In this document: positions 18,009 to 25,674 of the stretch, in pieces
Position numbering within the stretch: position 1 is the stretch's first letter
Layout: each line of letters opens with the position of its first letter
Assembly (NCBI RefSeq): GCF_900141765.1
Contig: NZ_FSRK01000001.1
Location: 248,001-312,000 of the forward strand
Source of the DNA: Epilithonimonas zeae
GTDB taxonomy: Bacteria > Bacteroidota > Bacteroidia > Flavobacteriales > Weeksellaceae
DNA: 64,000 bases
Direction of reading: 5' to 3'
Translations under genes and position numbers: made by a program
Notes under the pieces: generated by a model
Databases searched by the model: none
What the model saw: only the letters and a program-made list of their open reading frames with translations
Told to the model about the DNA's origin: nothing

Positions 18009-18213
18009 AGCCCGAATTATCTCCTATTTGTATATTTTTATTTGAATCGATGAATCTCGTTCCTCGATTTGAGCGGAAATCCTTTTTTGCTTGTACTCGA
18101 GTTCTATTTAAACTAAAATCGTCTGCAAAAAAGATTGACTTCGTCGAACCACTTCGTTAGGTTTGAGAGCCCTTCGACAAGCTCAGGATAAACTGCAGGC
18201 GGATTAAGCTGCC
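18009..18213 (+). repeat. Intergenic hairpin element B
   Basis: This fills most of the 322-base gap between the thioesterase and the SDR gene, which holds no gene. Core: GGAAATCCTTTTTTGC (18075-18090) and GCAAAAAAGATTG (18125-18137), complementary arms around a 34-base loop. Both arms recur exactly, reverse complemented, in the element at 59444-59570. Further right are CTTCGACAAGCTCAG (18172-18186; second copy at 62534-62548) and an end GGCGGATTAAGCTGCCC. Outer limits are approximate. Confidence 0.7.
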
Positions 18214-18231
18214 CAAACAAATATTAGATTT

Positions 18232-18954
18232 TTAATTCTGACTCAATTTTGCTAAAGCTTCCTGAAAAACGCCAAGTACAACTTTGGTCTGTCCAACAGG
18301 AACATCGAACTGATTTTGTTCCAAAGCTATCAATAATTCGTCCGCAACTTCTTTTGGTGGAATTCCGTTTTCGCCACCGATTTCTGTTGAAAAACTTGTG
18401 TTGACCAAAGGTGGCAGAACTTCGAAAATCTTAACTGAAGTTTCTTTGAGAGCATTTCTCAGTGATTGCGTGTAACTTCTAAGTGCGGCTTTGCTGGCAG
18501 CGTAAGTCGGAACAGGCGCGTAAGAAACCAGCGATGCGATAGACGTTACATTGACAACCGCAGAATCTTTTTGTAACAAATGTGGAAGCAATAACTCCGT
18601 AAAATGAATGATGGTCAGGTAATTGGTATTGATTTCTTTCTTGGCTAATTCGTAAGAATTGGTGTTGTTTGCTAAGTTATAGTAATAAGCTTCTCCGGCG
18701 TTGTTGATGACGATGTTGAGGTCCGGATGATTCTGAATCAGTTCGTTGGCAATTCTAATTCTTTCGTTTTCGATAGATAAATCTCCCTGAATCGCGACTG
18801 CATTTTCCAATTGTTCCAAAGCTTTGTCAAGACGTTCCTGATTTCTTCCGTTGATAATGACTTTGTTTCCTTTTTCGGAAAATGATTTGGCTATTTCTAA
18901 TCCGATTCCGGCTGAACCACCTGAAATAAATACTGTGTTGTTGGTTGTTTTCAT
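18232..18954 (-). CDS. SDR-family oxidoreductase (DltE-like)
   Basis: 240 residues. Classical short-chain dehydrogenase: NAD(P)-binding GGSAGIGLEIAKSF near the N-terminus (TGxxxGIG variant with Ser), NNAG at about 85, and the catalytic Ser-Tyr-Lys set in VNVTSIASLVSYAPVPTYAASKAAL. The substrate is unknown. The gene follows its TetR regulator by 43 bases, in which lies a palindromic operator (18965-18980), so it is very probably a direct target of that repressor. Confidence 0.92.
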   Translation of the reverse strand: MKTTNNTVFISGGSAGIGLEIAKSFSEKGNKVIINGRNQERLDKALEQLENAVAIQGDLSIENERIRIANELIQNHPDLNIVINNAGEAYYYNLANNTNSYELAKKEINTNYLTIIHFTELLLPHLLQKDSAVVNVTSIASLVSYAPVPTYAASKAALRSYTQSLRNALKETSVKIFEVLPPLVNTSFSTEIGGENGIPPKEVADELLIALEQNQFDVPVGQTKVVLGVFQEALAKLSQN

Positions 18955-18964
18955 AATGATATTT

Positions 18965-18980
18965 GATACCGATTGGTATA
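18965..18980. promoter_or_regulatory. TetR operator 1, upstream of the SDR gene
   Basis: GATACCGATTGGTATA, a near-palindrome differing at two positions from the perfect palindrome TATACCAATTGGTATA before the tetR gene (19631-19646). It is 11 bases upstream of the SDR ATG. Confidence 0.75.
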
Positions 18981-18997
18981 TTTTTATTGAAAAAAAT

Positions 18998-19591
18998 TTA
19001 TTTGATTAATTCGTTATCGATGATTTTTTCGATTCTTTCTAAGGCGTTGAAAAGATGAGTTTTGTTATTCATCGTTTTTGAAAGCAGAATTCCACCTTCT
19101 ATTAATGTAATGAATTGATAAGCATATTTCTGAGAATCTATTGATTCTACAATTTCGTTTTGAGTTTTTCCTTTTTCTAAAATTTTGCTGAATTGATTGG
19201 CCCAGCCTTCAAAATTTCTTGAGACTTCATTTTTAAGAAAAGGCATTGTATCGTCGGCCTCAACAGCTGTGTTCAAGTGTGGGCAACCGCCACGAGAGAA
19301 ATTGATTTCCCAGGTTTTTCTGTAAAAATCAATAATTGTGAATAGTTTTTCACGAGTTGACATTTCACTCGTCAATTGACCGATAAAACTGTTTTGAAGT
19401 CTTTTGGAATTGTAGAGATAAACTTCTTTGGCAACTTCATCTTTGTTTTCGAAATTTCCGTAGATGCTTCCTTTTGTTAATCCTGTCGCAGAAGTAATGT
19501 CCGATAAAGAGGTTCCAGCATAACCTTTCTTATTGAAAAGTTCTGCGGTTTGTTCGATGATGAACTGTCTTGTTTTTTCTGCTTTTGACAT
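18998..19591 (-). CDS. TetR/AcrR-family repressor of the SDR gene
   Basis: 197 residues. N-terminal TetR helix-turn-helix (about 5-55: TRQFIIEQTAELFNKKGYAGTSLSDITSATGLTKGSIYGNFENKDEV, read in pieces) and a C-terminal ligand domain with a TetR_C-like cysteine region (GGCPHLNTAVEADD) typical of the YxaF/LmrA group. It is followed on the same strand by the SDR gene. Matching 16-bp palindromes before its own promoter and before the SDR gene indicate autorepression plus control of the SDR. The inducer is probably a small toxic or aromatic compound acted on by the SDR (inference). Confidence 0.92.
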   Translation of the reverse strand: MSKAEKTRQFIIEQTAELFNKKGYAGTSLSDITSATGLTKGSIYGNFENKDEVAKEVYLYNSKRLQNSFIGQLTSEMSTREKLFTIIDFYRKTWEINFSRGGCPHLNTAVEADDTMPFLKNEVSRNFEGWANQFSKILEKGKTQNEIVESIDSQKYAYQFITLIEGGILLSKTMNNKTHLFNALERIEKIIDNELIK

Positions 19592-19613
19592 TTTGATTTC
19601 TAAATTGACTTTG

Positions 19614-19621
19614 CAAAGATA
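19614..19621 (-). promoter_or_regulatory. -7 box of the TetR gene
   Basis: TATCTTTG on the minus strand fits TAnnTTTG. It lies 22 bases before the ATG and 9 bases downstream of the operator. Confidence 0.6.
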
Positions 19622-19630
19622 ATTAAATTA

Positions 19631-19646
19631 TATACCAATTGGTATA
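19631..19646. promoter_or_regulatory. TetR operator 2, upstream of the TetR gene
   Basis: Perfect 16-bp palindrome TATACCAATTGGTATA between the expected -33 and -7 elements, placed to block RNA polymerase. Confidence 0.8.
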
Positions 19647-19673
19647 TTTTGAAAATTTATTTGAAAATAAAAA

Positions 19674-19697
19674 CCCGAAAGTCAAAAAACTCTCGGG
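19674..19697 (-). terminator. Terminator after the ELWxxDGT repeat gene
   Basis: CCCGAAAGT / ACTCTCGGG stem (one mismatch) with a 6-base loop. On the minus strand it runs into TTTTTATTTT. Confidence 0.75.
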
Positions 19698-19720
19698 CTA
19701 AACTTTAAAATTGAAAAATC

Positions 19721-21373
19721 TTACTTTTTGATAATTTTATACGAACTGCTTTTTTGTTCAGATAAAATTTTAATAACATAATTTCCTTTTGGTAAAGAAG
19801 AAACGTTCAGCTGTAGTTTTTTTGTATTAGCTGGATTACCCAATAATAATTTCCCAGAATAATCATAAACCTGAACAGAAGAGATCTGCGAATCTCCGGA
19901 AATATTGATAATATCAACGGCTGGATTTGGATAAAGAGAGAATTTATTTTTATTAAAATTGGTTACAGCCATTGCTTCGTCAGCAGCTACAGTCCATAAT
20001 TCGTATCCGCTGTCATTGTATTTGGCAGTAAAGTATAATTTGTCTCCCATTGCAGTAAAATATGGTGTGTATCCTAATGCGTCCTGCGAAGGATTCTCTG
20101 GGTCGGCTGTTATCTTTTGGGTTCCTGCAACTGTCCCGTCGGATTTCCATAACTGATAATATTCTTCATTATTGACAGCTCTGAAGTATAGTTTACATCC
20201 CATCACCTGGAAAAGCATTGGTGAAATAGTAATGCCCATAGAATCACCAGGCCCCGGCAAAACATCCATAAATAATTGAGTCCCTTCCGGTGTTCCGTCG
20301 GTTACCCAGATTTCTCCGCCGTGCTCCGCATCTCTTAATGTTAGAAATAACTTATTGTTATAAATGATATATTTAAACTGTGGAATTACACCATTTTCAG
20401 TTCCTTCGTAGACATCTTTCAAGATTTTAGTTCCAGCTTCAGTACCATCTGTTGTCCAGATCTCTCTACCGGTTTCACTGCTGTAAGCTGTAAAAAATAA
20501 TTTTCCATTAAAGTCAATAAAATCTGCAGGCAGAGAGTTTCCATTTCCATCAGTATTGATATTTTTTATCATATAAGTCCCACCGCTGGTTCCATCCGTT
20601 GCCCAGAGTTCTATACCGTTTGTCCCGTCGTCGGCATTGAAATATATTTTATTGCCAAATGCTTTCAGGTTTGAAGGGTTGGAACTTTCTGCGTGAATAT
20701 CTTTTACCATTTGCGTTCCTGCCGCAGTCCCGTCTGTTGCCCAAAGTTCGAAGCCGTGTTGTCCATTGTCATAATCGAACCCGTCAAGAGCATTGAAGTA
20801 AAGCTTATTATTCAGAACAGTGAAATAAGAAGGATTGGAACCAAATTCTCCTTCACGGAGATCTGTAACCATTGCGGTTCCTGCTGTTGTTCCGTCGGTT
20901 TTCCAAAGTTCGGTTCCGTGAATGCCATCCTCTGACCTGAAGTATAACGCATTGTTGAACTCCACAAATTCAAAAGCATAAGAGCTTCCGCTGCCGGGAT
21001 ACATATCCTTCACAAGTACTGTTCCGGCTTCTGTTCCGTCAGATGTCCAGAGCTCATTTCCGTTAGTTTCATCTGTGGCAGTAAAAATCAATTTTCCGTT
21101 AAGAATTTTTAGATTACCAATGTCAGAACCATTACTTCCGGGATTGATATCTTTTACCAGTTTTGTCTCTTCGCCATCTGTGACCCAAAGTTCTTTTCCG
21201 TGTTCGCCGTCATCAGCTACAAAATAAATTTTTGAATCAAGTTTGATAAGATTCTCCGGTAAAGAATCTCCGGAAGGATTGATGTCTTTTACCATTTTAA
21301 AGACTGGCGTCTGTTGAGCACTAATTTCCAGAAATGAAACCAATAATGCCGCAAGGATAAATTTACTCTTCAT
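19721..21373 (-). CDS. Secreted ELWxxDGTxxGT-repeat protein with T9SS sorting domain
   Basis: 550 residues. Signal peptide about 1-19 (cleavage before QQTPVF). About eight or nine copies of a 45-55-residue repeat from about 30 to 465, each with ELWxxDGTxxGT followed by a DIxPG-like end (ELWTSDGTEAGT, ELWKTDGTTAGT, EIWTTDGTEAGT and others; the first and last are degenerate). Such repeats probably fold as a beta-propeller. The last about 75 residues are a T9SS type A sorting domain (LYPNPAVDIINI, SSLPKGNYVIKI, KIIKK). Cell-surface or secreted; no enzymatic residues recognised, function unknown. Single gene with its own terminator. Confidence 0.9.
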   Translation of the reverse strand: MKSKFILAALLVSFLEISAQQTPVFKMVKDINPSGDSLPENLIKLDSKIYFVADDGEHGKELWVTDGEETKLVKDINPGSNGSDIGNLKILNGKLIFTATDETNGNELWTSDGTEAGTVLVKDMYPGSGSSYAFEFVEFNNALYFRSEDGIHGTELWKTDGTTAGTAMVTDLREGEFGSNPSYFTVLNNKLYFNALDGFDYDNGQHGFELWATDGTAAGTQMVKDIHAESSNPSNLKAFGNKIYFNADDGTNGIELWATDGTSGGTYMIKNINTDGNGNSLPADFIDFNGKLFFTAYSSETGREIWTTDGTEAGTKILKDVYEGTENGVIPQFKYIIYNNKLFLTLRDAEHGGEIWVTDGTPEGTQLFMDVLPGPGDSMGITISPMLFQVMGCKLYFRAVNNEEYYQLWKSDGTVAGTQKITADPENPSQDALGYTPYFTAMGDKLYFTAKYNDSGYELWTVAADEAMAVTNFNKNKFSLYPNPAVDIINISGDSQISSVQVYDYSGKLLLGNPANTKKLQLNVSSLPKGNYVIKILSEQKSSSYKIIKK

Positions 21374-21521
21374 ATAAATAATTTCTTTTGAGTAAAATTA
21401 GAACCTTAATCTAAGAAAGCGGAGAAGTATGCTTTTAGATATCTGAAAATTTCAAGAAAACAAAAATTTTTTATTTTTAATTACTTGAAAAACAGATGGT
21501 TTTATCTGTATTATTTTTAGA

Positions 21522-22640
21522 TTAAGAAATTTTATTTTTGATGTTTTTATTAATTTTTCTTGACTTTATGACCAAAAAATAACTTGATATAAGGATTGAA
21601 ATCAATAAAATCCCAAGAAGAATCCAAATGAGAATTTTATAATTTTTTTGTTTTGATTCATAAGTTTTCTGTTTGAACTCGTTTCTTTTTTTGATGAGCT
21701 CGTTAACCGTTTTTATTTCTTCTTCAGAAAATTTGGATTGGATAGAATCAAATAAATTTTGGTATTTCAAATGATTTTCAAAATCATCAAGTCCGATGTA
21801 ATTTTCAGCCAATAATTTGTAAATCCTGCTTTCCATTTCGATTTGATTCACTTCTTTGGAAAGTGGAAGTGCGGAAAACAAGATTTCATTTGATATTTTG
21901 AAATCACTCTTTGAGTTTTTGATTTCAGAAAGCCCGATCAATGCATTACATTCGAGAGATTTTGCGCCATTTTTTCTGGCATCAGCCAAACCTTTTTCAA
22001 AACTGACTTGCGCCGAATCTTTATCGATTTTCAGATAACAATAACCTTTCTGATTGTAAGCCTGCCCGAGATTGGCAACTGCAAAGCCATTGCCTTTATC
22101 TTTCTGGAATTCCGCAATGGCCTTATTAAAATGCTTAATCGCATAACCACAATCTAGACTTCTTTTATAAAGAAAACCTTTCAGCAGATTGATATTTCCA
22201 ATCAGATATTTCATAGAATCTGGCAGAGAAACCGATTGCGAAAGTTTGTCCGCCTTGTCCAGATAATGCCACGCTTCGTCACGCATTTCTATACGGATAT
22301 AGAGATTTCCAATTAATCCTAAAGTTCTGATTTGATTAGCGTTATCTTTTGCTTTTTCCGATAATTCGTTGGCTTTCAAGGCAAATTCAATCGCTTTTTG
22401 GTAATTGCTCAAACCCGAATATCCGTTAGATATCAAGATGTAAGATGAGATTTTATAGGAATCAGAAATATCTTTTTTCTTCAAAATGTCTTTCCCGATT
22501 TCAATGGTCTTTTCAGGATTTTTGAATAAAAATGCATTAGCAGAACCAATCAGACTGTCAATTTCTTTATTGTTTTGTGCAAAAGAAAAATTTCCCAAAA
22601 CAATCAAAATCATTAATATGAAAATTCTAAATACTCTCAT
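21522..22640 (-). CDS. TPR membrane protein lacking an output domain
   Basis: 372 residues. Signal peptide about 1-22 ending SFAQ, then TPR-like helices (about 40-310) with the spacing usual for periplasmic TPR sensors, and one transmembrane helix (about 333-357). It stops 15 residues later with a short lysine-rich tail; no AraC or LuxR helix-turn-helix follows. The start lies one base after the stop of the upstream TPR-AraC gene, so the two are coupled. It may be a sensor partner of that regulator, or a relative that lost its DNA-binding domain; I see no residue of one downstream in any frame. Confidence 0.75.
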   Translation of the reverse strand: MRVFRIFILMILIVLGNFSFAQNNKEIDSLIGSANAFLFKNPEKTIEIGKDILKKKDISDSYKISSYILISNGYSGLSNYQKAIEFALKANELSEKAKDNANQIRTLGLIGNLYIRIEMRDEAWHYLDKADKLSQSVSLPDSMKYLIGNINLLKGFLYKRSLDCGYAIKHFNKAIAEFQKDKGNGFAVANLGQAYNQKGYCYLKIDKDSAQVSFEKGLADARKNGAKSLECNALIGLSEIKNSKSDFKISNEILFSALPLSKEVNQIEMESRIYKLLAENYIGLDDFENHLKYQNLFDSIQSKFSEEEIKTVNELIKKRNEFKQKTYESKQKNYKILIWILLGILLISILISSYFLVIKSRKINKNIKNKIS

Positions 22641-22641
22641 C

Positions 22642-24075
22642 TTATTGATTTTTAATAGTTTTAATAAACGAAGCCGGCGAATGTCCTGTAACCTGCTTGA
22701 AAACGGTAGAAAACAAACTATGTGAAGAAAATCCGGCTTCTTCAGCCAAATGACTGACTTTGTACTTAAGATAGACCGGATTATTTTTTAGTTTATTGAT
22801 GATGTAATTGACCCTCAGTTCATTGATGTACGAGTGGAAATTTTTATTCTTATAAGTATTGATGATTTCGGATAAATATTTTGTGTTCGTGTTCAGGTTT
22901 TCTGCAAGAAGATTAAGCGAAATCTCTGAATCCAAATATTCATCATTTGATTCGAATTTTTCTAGTTTTTCCAACAGAAAACTAATTGTTTTATCAGGAA
23001 TTACAATTTTTCCTGCACTTTCCTGCGCTTTGTTTTCAGCGATGAATTTTTCTCTGTCTTCAGCTTCCTGTTTGGATTTTTCGTAGGTGCTTTGTTTTTG
23101 ATTTAATTTCCGATTGATAAAATATCCAATGATGAACACAAGCAAAATCGCAATGGCGATGAAGTAAATTATCTTTGTCTGTTGTTCTGATTTTCCTTCC
23201 AGAATTTCATCTTGTTTTTGACCAATTTTATTTAAAAAAGATATTCTTGCATTTTCCTTCACTGAACTCAAAGAATCTTGCAAAGCAGTCTGAAGCTGAT
23301 AATATTCCCGATATTTTTCCTTGTTTTTTGATTCATTAAAATTCTGAACCGCCAAATTATAAATCTCTTCTCTCAGCCAAACATCCTGAACTTTCTTTTC
23401 AATTGGTTTTAAAAGTTCGAGATAATCAATATTCTTATCAGATTCTTTTCTTGAGGATTGAATCTTTGCTTTCACATAAAAATAATAAGGCTCGTAACGC
23501 TGAATTTTCTGAGCATAATATTGTGCTGAATCCAACTTTCCGAGATTGGAATAGGAGAGAGCGTAATAGAAATTGCTAAGCTCTGGAAAAGATTTATTTT
23601 TCTGTTTTTCAAATAATTTTAAATCCTTAATCGTTTGATTCCAATTAGAATCAGAGTAAGATTTTATGGCTTTTTCGTAATAATTCTGAGTGATTTCTTT
23701 TTCATTTTTAATGAGATATAATTGAGAAAATTCGATTCCCAATTCATCACAAAGTCTCGCCAAAAGAAAGTTGATTTGAAATTCATTTTCAGGACGATTA
23801 GACTTTTTTGAAAGTTCCAGACATTGAAATAATTTCTCACTCGCCGAGTTGTAATCGCCTCTTATCAGATAACTTTCGGTAAGAAGTAAAAGTGCTTTGA
23901 TTTTATCATTATTATCCGAACTGTTTTTGGAAAGGAATTCTGAAATAACAGCAGATTCTGAAGGTTTTTTATAAAGTAAATCCTTGGATTCCAGGAACAA
24001 AGTTTCTGCATCCCGGCTATTTTGCGCTTTGATGATTGTACCGAATACGATAAAAAATGCTAAAATTAATTTCAA
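22642..24075 (-). CDS. TPR sensor with membrane anchor and AraC DNA-binding domain
   Basis: 477 residues. Signal segment about 1-18 (ends IIKAQ), TPR region about 20-290, a transmembrane helix about 301-320, a linker, and a C-terminal AraC domain about 375-475: SLNLLAENLNTNTKYLSEIIN and the second helix-turn-helix AEEAGFSSHSLFSTVFKQVTGHSPASF. A one-component, membrane-spanning regulator whose ligand is unknown. First gene of a two-gene unit with the output-less TPR protein. The RND efflux operon starts about 150 bases away but runs toward it from its own promoter, so a regulatory link is only possible. Confidence 0.85.
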   Translation of the reverse strand: MKLILAFFIVFGTIIKAQNSRDAETLFLESKDLLYKKPSESAVISEFLSKNSSDNNDKIKALLLLTESYLIRGDYNSASEKLFQCLELSKKSNRPENEFQINFLLARLCDELGIEFSQLYLIKNEKEITQNYYEKAIKSYSDSNWNQTIKDLKLFEKQKNKSFPELSNFYYALSYSNLGKLDSAQYYAQKIQRYEPYYFYVKAKIQSSRKESDKNIDYLELLKPIEKKVQDVWLREEIYNLAVQNFNESKNKEKYREYYQLQTALQDSLSSVKENARISFLNKIGQKQDEILEGKSEQQTKIIYFIAIAILLVFIIGYFINRKLNQKQSTYEKSKQEAEDREKFIAENKAQESAGKIVIPDKTISFLLEKLEKFESNDEYLDSEISLNLLAENLNTNTKYLSEIINTYKNKNFHSYINELRVNYIINKLKNNPVYLKYKVSHLAEEAGFSSHSLFSTVFKQVTGHSPASFIKTIKNQ

Positions 24076-24169
24076 AACGAAATAGGCTTGATTGCTTATA
24101 AACCAGTAAATTTATGTAAATATTTTTTCAAAAAATTATCTTTTATATCACAAATATTGAATATGTCGC

Positions 24170-24203
24170 AAAAAAATGCTCCCGAAAAAATTTCCGAGAG
24201 CAT
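24170..24203 (-). terminator. Terminator of the RND efflux operon
   Basis: ATGCTCCCG / CCGAGAGCAT-type stem around an AT-rich loop. The minus-strand exit is a run of seven T. It lies 25 bases past the outer-membrane-factor stop. Confidence 0.82.
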
Positions 24204-24228
24204 CGCGTATAGAGAGAATAATGAATGT

Positions 24229-25674
24229 TTATTTCCAACCGCCACCTAAGCTTTTGTAGATGTTGACAACTGTGCTCAGCTGCCTTTCCTTAGCTTCGAT
24301 GAGTTCCATTTTGGCGTCCAACGCATCACGCTGATTCATCAGAACTTCCAGATAATCCGCTCTCATATTTCTGAACAATTGATTGGCAATGTCAATTCCT
24401 TGGTCAAGAGCCTGAACTTCCTGAGACTTCATTTCATAATATTTATCGAGGTTTTTAATCGCCGACATTTGATTGGTAATATCAAGATAAGCACTCAAAA
24501 TGGTTTTGTCATATTCGTACAAAGCTTGGATTTGTCTTGCATCAGCTGACTTGAACTGCGCTTGAATCGCGCTTTTGTTAATCAGCGGACCAGCCAATTC
24601 TCCAACCAAACTGTAAGCAATCGACTCTGGCATTTTTACCAAATATGAAGGATTAAAAGCTTCCAAACCAAGCGCAGCATTGATTTCCAGACTTGGATAG
24701 AATTCTTTTCTCGCCGCTTCTACATCTAGTTTCGCAGATTGTAATTCTAATTCAGCTTGCTTGATGTCAGGACGATTAGCCAATAACTGAGACGGAATTC
24801 CCGTATAAACTGTTTGAGGAACAATTGACATAAAACTTTCTTTTGTTCTTACAATCGTCTGCGGATAACGTCCAAGCAAAGCATTGATTTGATTTTCCTT
24901 TTCTGTGATTTGCTGTTTTAAATCGTATTCAGTGGCATTGGATTTTGCCAATTCAGCTTCGAATTTTTTCACAGCCAATTCAGTTGCAGCCATTGCCTGC
25001 TTTTGAATTTTTGCTACTTCAAGTGCTTTTTTCTGCAAATCCATATATTGATGAATAATATCCAATTGATTATCAAGAGATAGTAATTCATAATAATTAT
25101 CAGCAACTTCAGCAATCAAACTTGACAGAACGAAATTCTTTCCTTCAACCGTTGACAAATAATGAGCAACAGCAGCTTGTTTTTCAGTTCTCAGTTTATG
25201 CCAAATATCAACTTCCCAATTGGCAACCAAACCACCTTCGAAATTCCCTAAATTCTCTGGAACTTCTTTTCCATCGGTTATTTCTGTGGAAGCATCACCG
25301 GCTCCGGTACTTGTATAGCGGCCAACTTTTTCAATTCCGGCTCCTAATTTTGCTGCAACAGTCGGACTCAATTTTCCGTTTTTGTACATCACATCGCTTT
25401 TCGCGATTTCGATTTGCTGAAGCGTAATCATTAATTCCTGATTATTTTTCAAAGCTTCATCAATCAGATTCACAAGATTCGGGTCTGTGAAAAACTCTTT
25501 CCAAGGCGTGATTCCGGAATTGTTTTCCGATGCAGTCTGATTCTCAAAATTCTGAGGAATAGTTTCTTTTACTCTATCCTGAATTTTGGTCGCCATTGGC
25601 GCTTTACATCCAATCAATGCTAATGAAATGAATGCCCCAGCTATTATGTTTTTATTTATCTTCAAATTTTCCAT
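24229..25674 (-). CDS. RND efflux outer-membrane factor (NodT/TolC-type lipoprotein)
   Basis: 481 residues. N-terminal lipobox ending LALIGC (Cys23), then the twofold-repeated alpha-barrel pattern of the outer-membrane factors, with LANRPDIKQAELELQSAKLDVEAARKEFYPSL (read in pieces) marking the second repeat. It forms the trimeric exit duct of the tripartite pump. Its start overlaps the 3' end of the pump gene by 23 bases, so the two are translationally linked. Last gene of the adaptor-pump-duct operon, followed by a terminator. Confidence 0.95.
   Translation of the reverse strand: MENLKINKNIIAGAFISLALIGCKAPMATKIQDRVKETIPQNFENQTASENNSGITPWKEFFTDPNLVNLIDEALKNNQELMITLQQIEIAKSDVMYKNGKLSPTVAAKLGAGIEKVGRYTSTGAGDASTEITDGKEVPENLGNFEGGLVANWEVDIWHKLRTEKQAAVAHYLSTVEGKNFVLSSLIAEVADNYYELLSLDNQLDIIHQYMDLQKKALEVAKIQKQAMAATELAVKKFEAELAKSNATEYDLKQQITEKENQINALLGRYPQTIVRTKESFMSIVPQTVYTGIPSQLLANRPDIKQAELELQSAKLDVEAARKEFYPSLEINAALGLEAFNPSYLVKMPESIAYSLVGELAGPLINKSAIQAQFKSADARQIQALYEYDKTILSAYLDITNQMSAIKNLDKYYEMKSQEVQALDQGIDIANQLFRNMRADYLEVLMNQRDALDAKMELIEAKERQLSTVVNIYKSLGGGWK

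Noticed and set aside
25122-25427. Open frame antisense to the outer-membrane-factor gene
   Set aside because: It lies wholly inside a clear gene in another frame; it has no domain, no plausible start context and reads like a shadow of the coding strand.
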